Shown in pieces: positions 63,408-64,000 of a stretch of 64,000 nt of DNA. Positions within the stretch are counted from its first letter, which is position 1; every line of letters begins with the position of its first letter. The notes beneath the pieces are model-generated. The model was not told where the DNA came from, did no database searches, and was given only the letters and a program-made list of their open reading frames with translations. The DNA lies in the NCBI GenBank assembly GCA_024637295.1, contig JAGXFL010000003.1, forward strand, positions 1-64,000, in the 5' to 3' direction. The position numbers were made by a program, and so were the translations under genes. The DNA comes from Sulfuricurvum sp. GTDB lineage: Bacteria; Campylobacterota; Campylobacteria; Campylobacterales; Sulfurimonadaceae.

Positions 63408-64000
63408 ATGGACCAATCTTCACGAAGAAATTTTCTAGGTGCCAGCCTTATTCTAGGTGCCTCAACTCTTTTTGGTAAAGAAACCGCTAAATCTGTTGCA
63501 ACAGAACCTAAAGCATTCGTTCCGCCTATGATTGCTTTTCCAGAAAAAAAACCGATGAAAACGATCTCTGACCGTCCTCCACTCCTGGAATCCTCACGCG
63601 ACATCTTTACACAAGTAATTACTCCAAATGATCAATTTTTTGTCCGTTGGCACATGCCGGATATCCCAACGTATATTGATTTGAATACCTTTCGTCTTGA
63701 AGTAAAAGGAAGTGTCAAAAACACTCTATCCCTTAGTATCGATGATCTAAAATCTAAATTTGAACCTGTGGAAATCACTTCCGTTCTTCAATGTGGCGGT
63801 AATAGTCGAAAATTCTTTTCAGAGAAAACAGGTCAAGCAACTCACGGTGTACAATGGGGTCATGGTGCAATGGGCTGTGCTGTTTGGAAGGGTGCTCGTC
63901 TAAAAGACATCCTCAACATGGCTGGAGTCAATGCGACGGCTAAATATGTCGGTGTTAATGGACTCGAAAAACCTGCCATGGATGAAACACCTAAGTTTTT
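63408..64000 (+). CDS. Sulfite-oxidase-family molybdoenzyme, Tat-exported, cut by window end
   Basis: Only the first 197 residues are present; the frame runs off the window. The N terminus MDQSSRRNFLGASLILGAST is a Tat signal. The domain has the sulfite oxidase fold: Cys129 (VLQCGGNSRKF, usual form CAGNRR) is the expected molybdenum ligand. WGHGAMGCAVWKGARLKDIL matches the W-x-x-GA-x-G-x-A-x-W-x-G-x-x-L motif. It probably oxidises sulfite or a related sulfur compound in the periplasm (SorA/SorT/SoxC-like); the exact branch needs the missing half. It lies 51 bp after queA and close to tatBC. Confidence 0.88.
   Translation, partial: MDQSSRRNFLGASLILGASTLFGKETAKSVATEPKAFVPPMIAFPEKKPMKTISDRPPLLESSRDIFTQVITPNDQFFVRWHMPDIPTYIDLNTFRLEVKGSVKNTLSLSIDDLKSKFEPVEITSVLQCGGNSRKFFSEKTGQATHGVQWGHGAMGCAVWKGARLKDILNMAGVNATAKYVGVNGLEKPAMDETPKF

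Noticed and set aside
63389-63604. Minus-strand 71-residue reading frame
   Set aside because: Lies antisense to the Tat signal and first domain of the plus-strand sulfite-oxidase-like gene, which has a ribosome binding site and family motifs.
1-64000. tRNA genes, CRISPR arrays, insertion sequences, prophage
   Set aside because: Gene-free stretches are all shorter than 300 bp and show no T-loop-like sequences, regular repeats, transposase or phage genes.

Overview
The window looks like chromosomal DNA of a chemolithoautotrophic Campylobacterota (Epsilonproteobacteria), most like Sulfuricurvum or Sulfurimonas. Evidence: adjacent ATP-citrate lyase genes (reductive TCA cycle), a futalosine-route menaquinone gene (mqnE), a fused ispDF, several gene neighbourhoods I recall from Helicobacter and Campylobacter (ispDF / atypical response regulator / sat-like / pgpA; nudH-lysC-hobA-holB-folP; tatB-tatC-queA), and two Tat-exported molybdoenzymes of the types used in sulfur metabolism. 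The assignment rests on gene content and remembered synteny; no database was searched.

Layout. 1-186: a consensus sigma70 promoter and structured leader pointing left out of the window, probably for an rRNA operon. 187-7995 (minus): orphan pseudopilin, aclB-aclA, mqnE-pabA-membrane protein, a diguanylate cyclase. 8121-14398 (plus): GlnD-family protein, glmS, a haem-motif diguanylate cyclase. 14552-18997 (minus): a second haem-motif cyclase, mrp, thiC. 19221-22913 (plus): ispDF, HP1021-type regulator, divergent ATP-sulfurylase-like protein, pgpA. 22910-32409 (minus): a diguanylate cyclase, then a long operon for a periplasmic molybdopterin oxidoreductase (order B-C-A, then TorD-like chaperone, poly-ferredoxin, a catalytically dead AroE-like domain and an unknown acidic protein). 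32638-34868 (minus): aroK-thioredoxin-hisD. 34931-46586: cupin, haem-motif chemoreceptor, M23 peptidase, fba, a RelE/RHH toxin-antitoxin pair, a PpiC isomerase, two tandem hybrid histidine kinases (one frameshifted), nth, a small lipoprotein, cmoA. 46693-53113: pyk, a nucleotidyl-cyclase-like gene overlapping a putative DNA-binding gene, two small genes, HU, a NERD/SF1-like P-loop protein, msrB, a cyclophilin. 53125-59983 (minus): motAB, then the nudH-lysC-hobA-holB-folP-antiporter run. 60043-64000 (plus): hemW, tatBC, queA and the start of a sulfite-oxidase-family gene cut by the window end.

How it fits together. Carbon enters by the reductive TCA cycle (aclBA) and moves through pyruvate kinase and fructose-bisphosphate aldolase. 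The molybdoenzymes and the Tat translocase suit sulfur-compound respiration with a menaquinone pool. The window is rich in signalling: four GGDEF proteins, one chemoreceptor, two hybrid kinases and one cyclase-like gene. Three of the sensors share a periplasmic CxxCH haem motif, and the two related GGDEF proteins also share a three-cysteine pattern in a cytoplasmic domain. Both a HobA-type orisome factor and an HP1021-type regulator are present.

Genes are densely packed, with many 1-11 bp overlaps, and no gene-free stretch exceeds 300 bp. I saw no tRNA, CRISPR array, insertion sequence or prophage. The left-edge rRNA genes and the rest of the right-edge gene lie outside the window.
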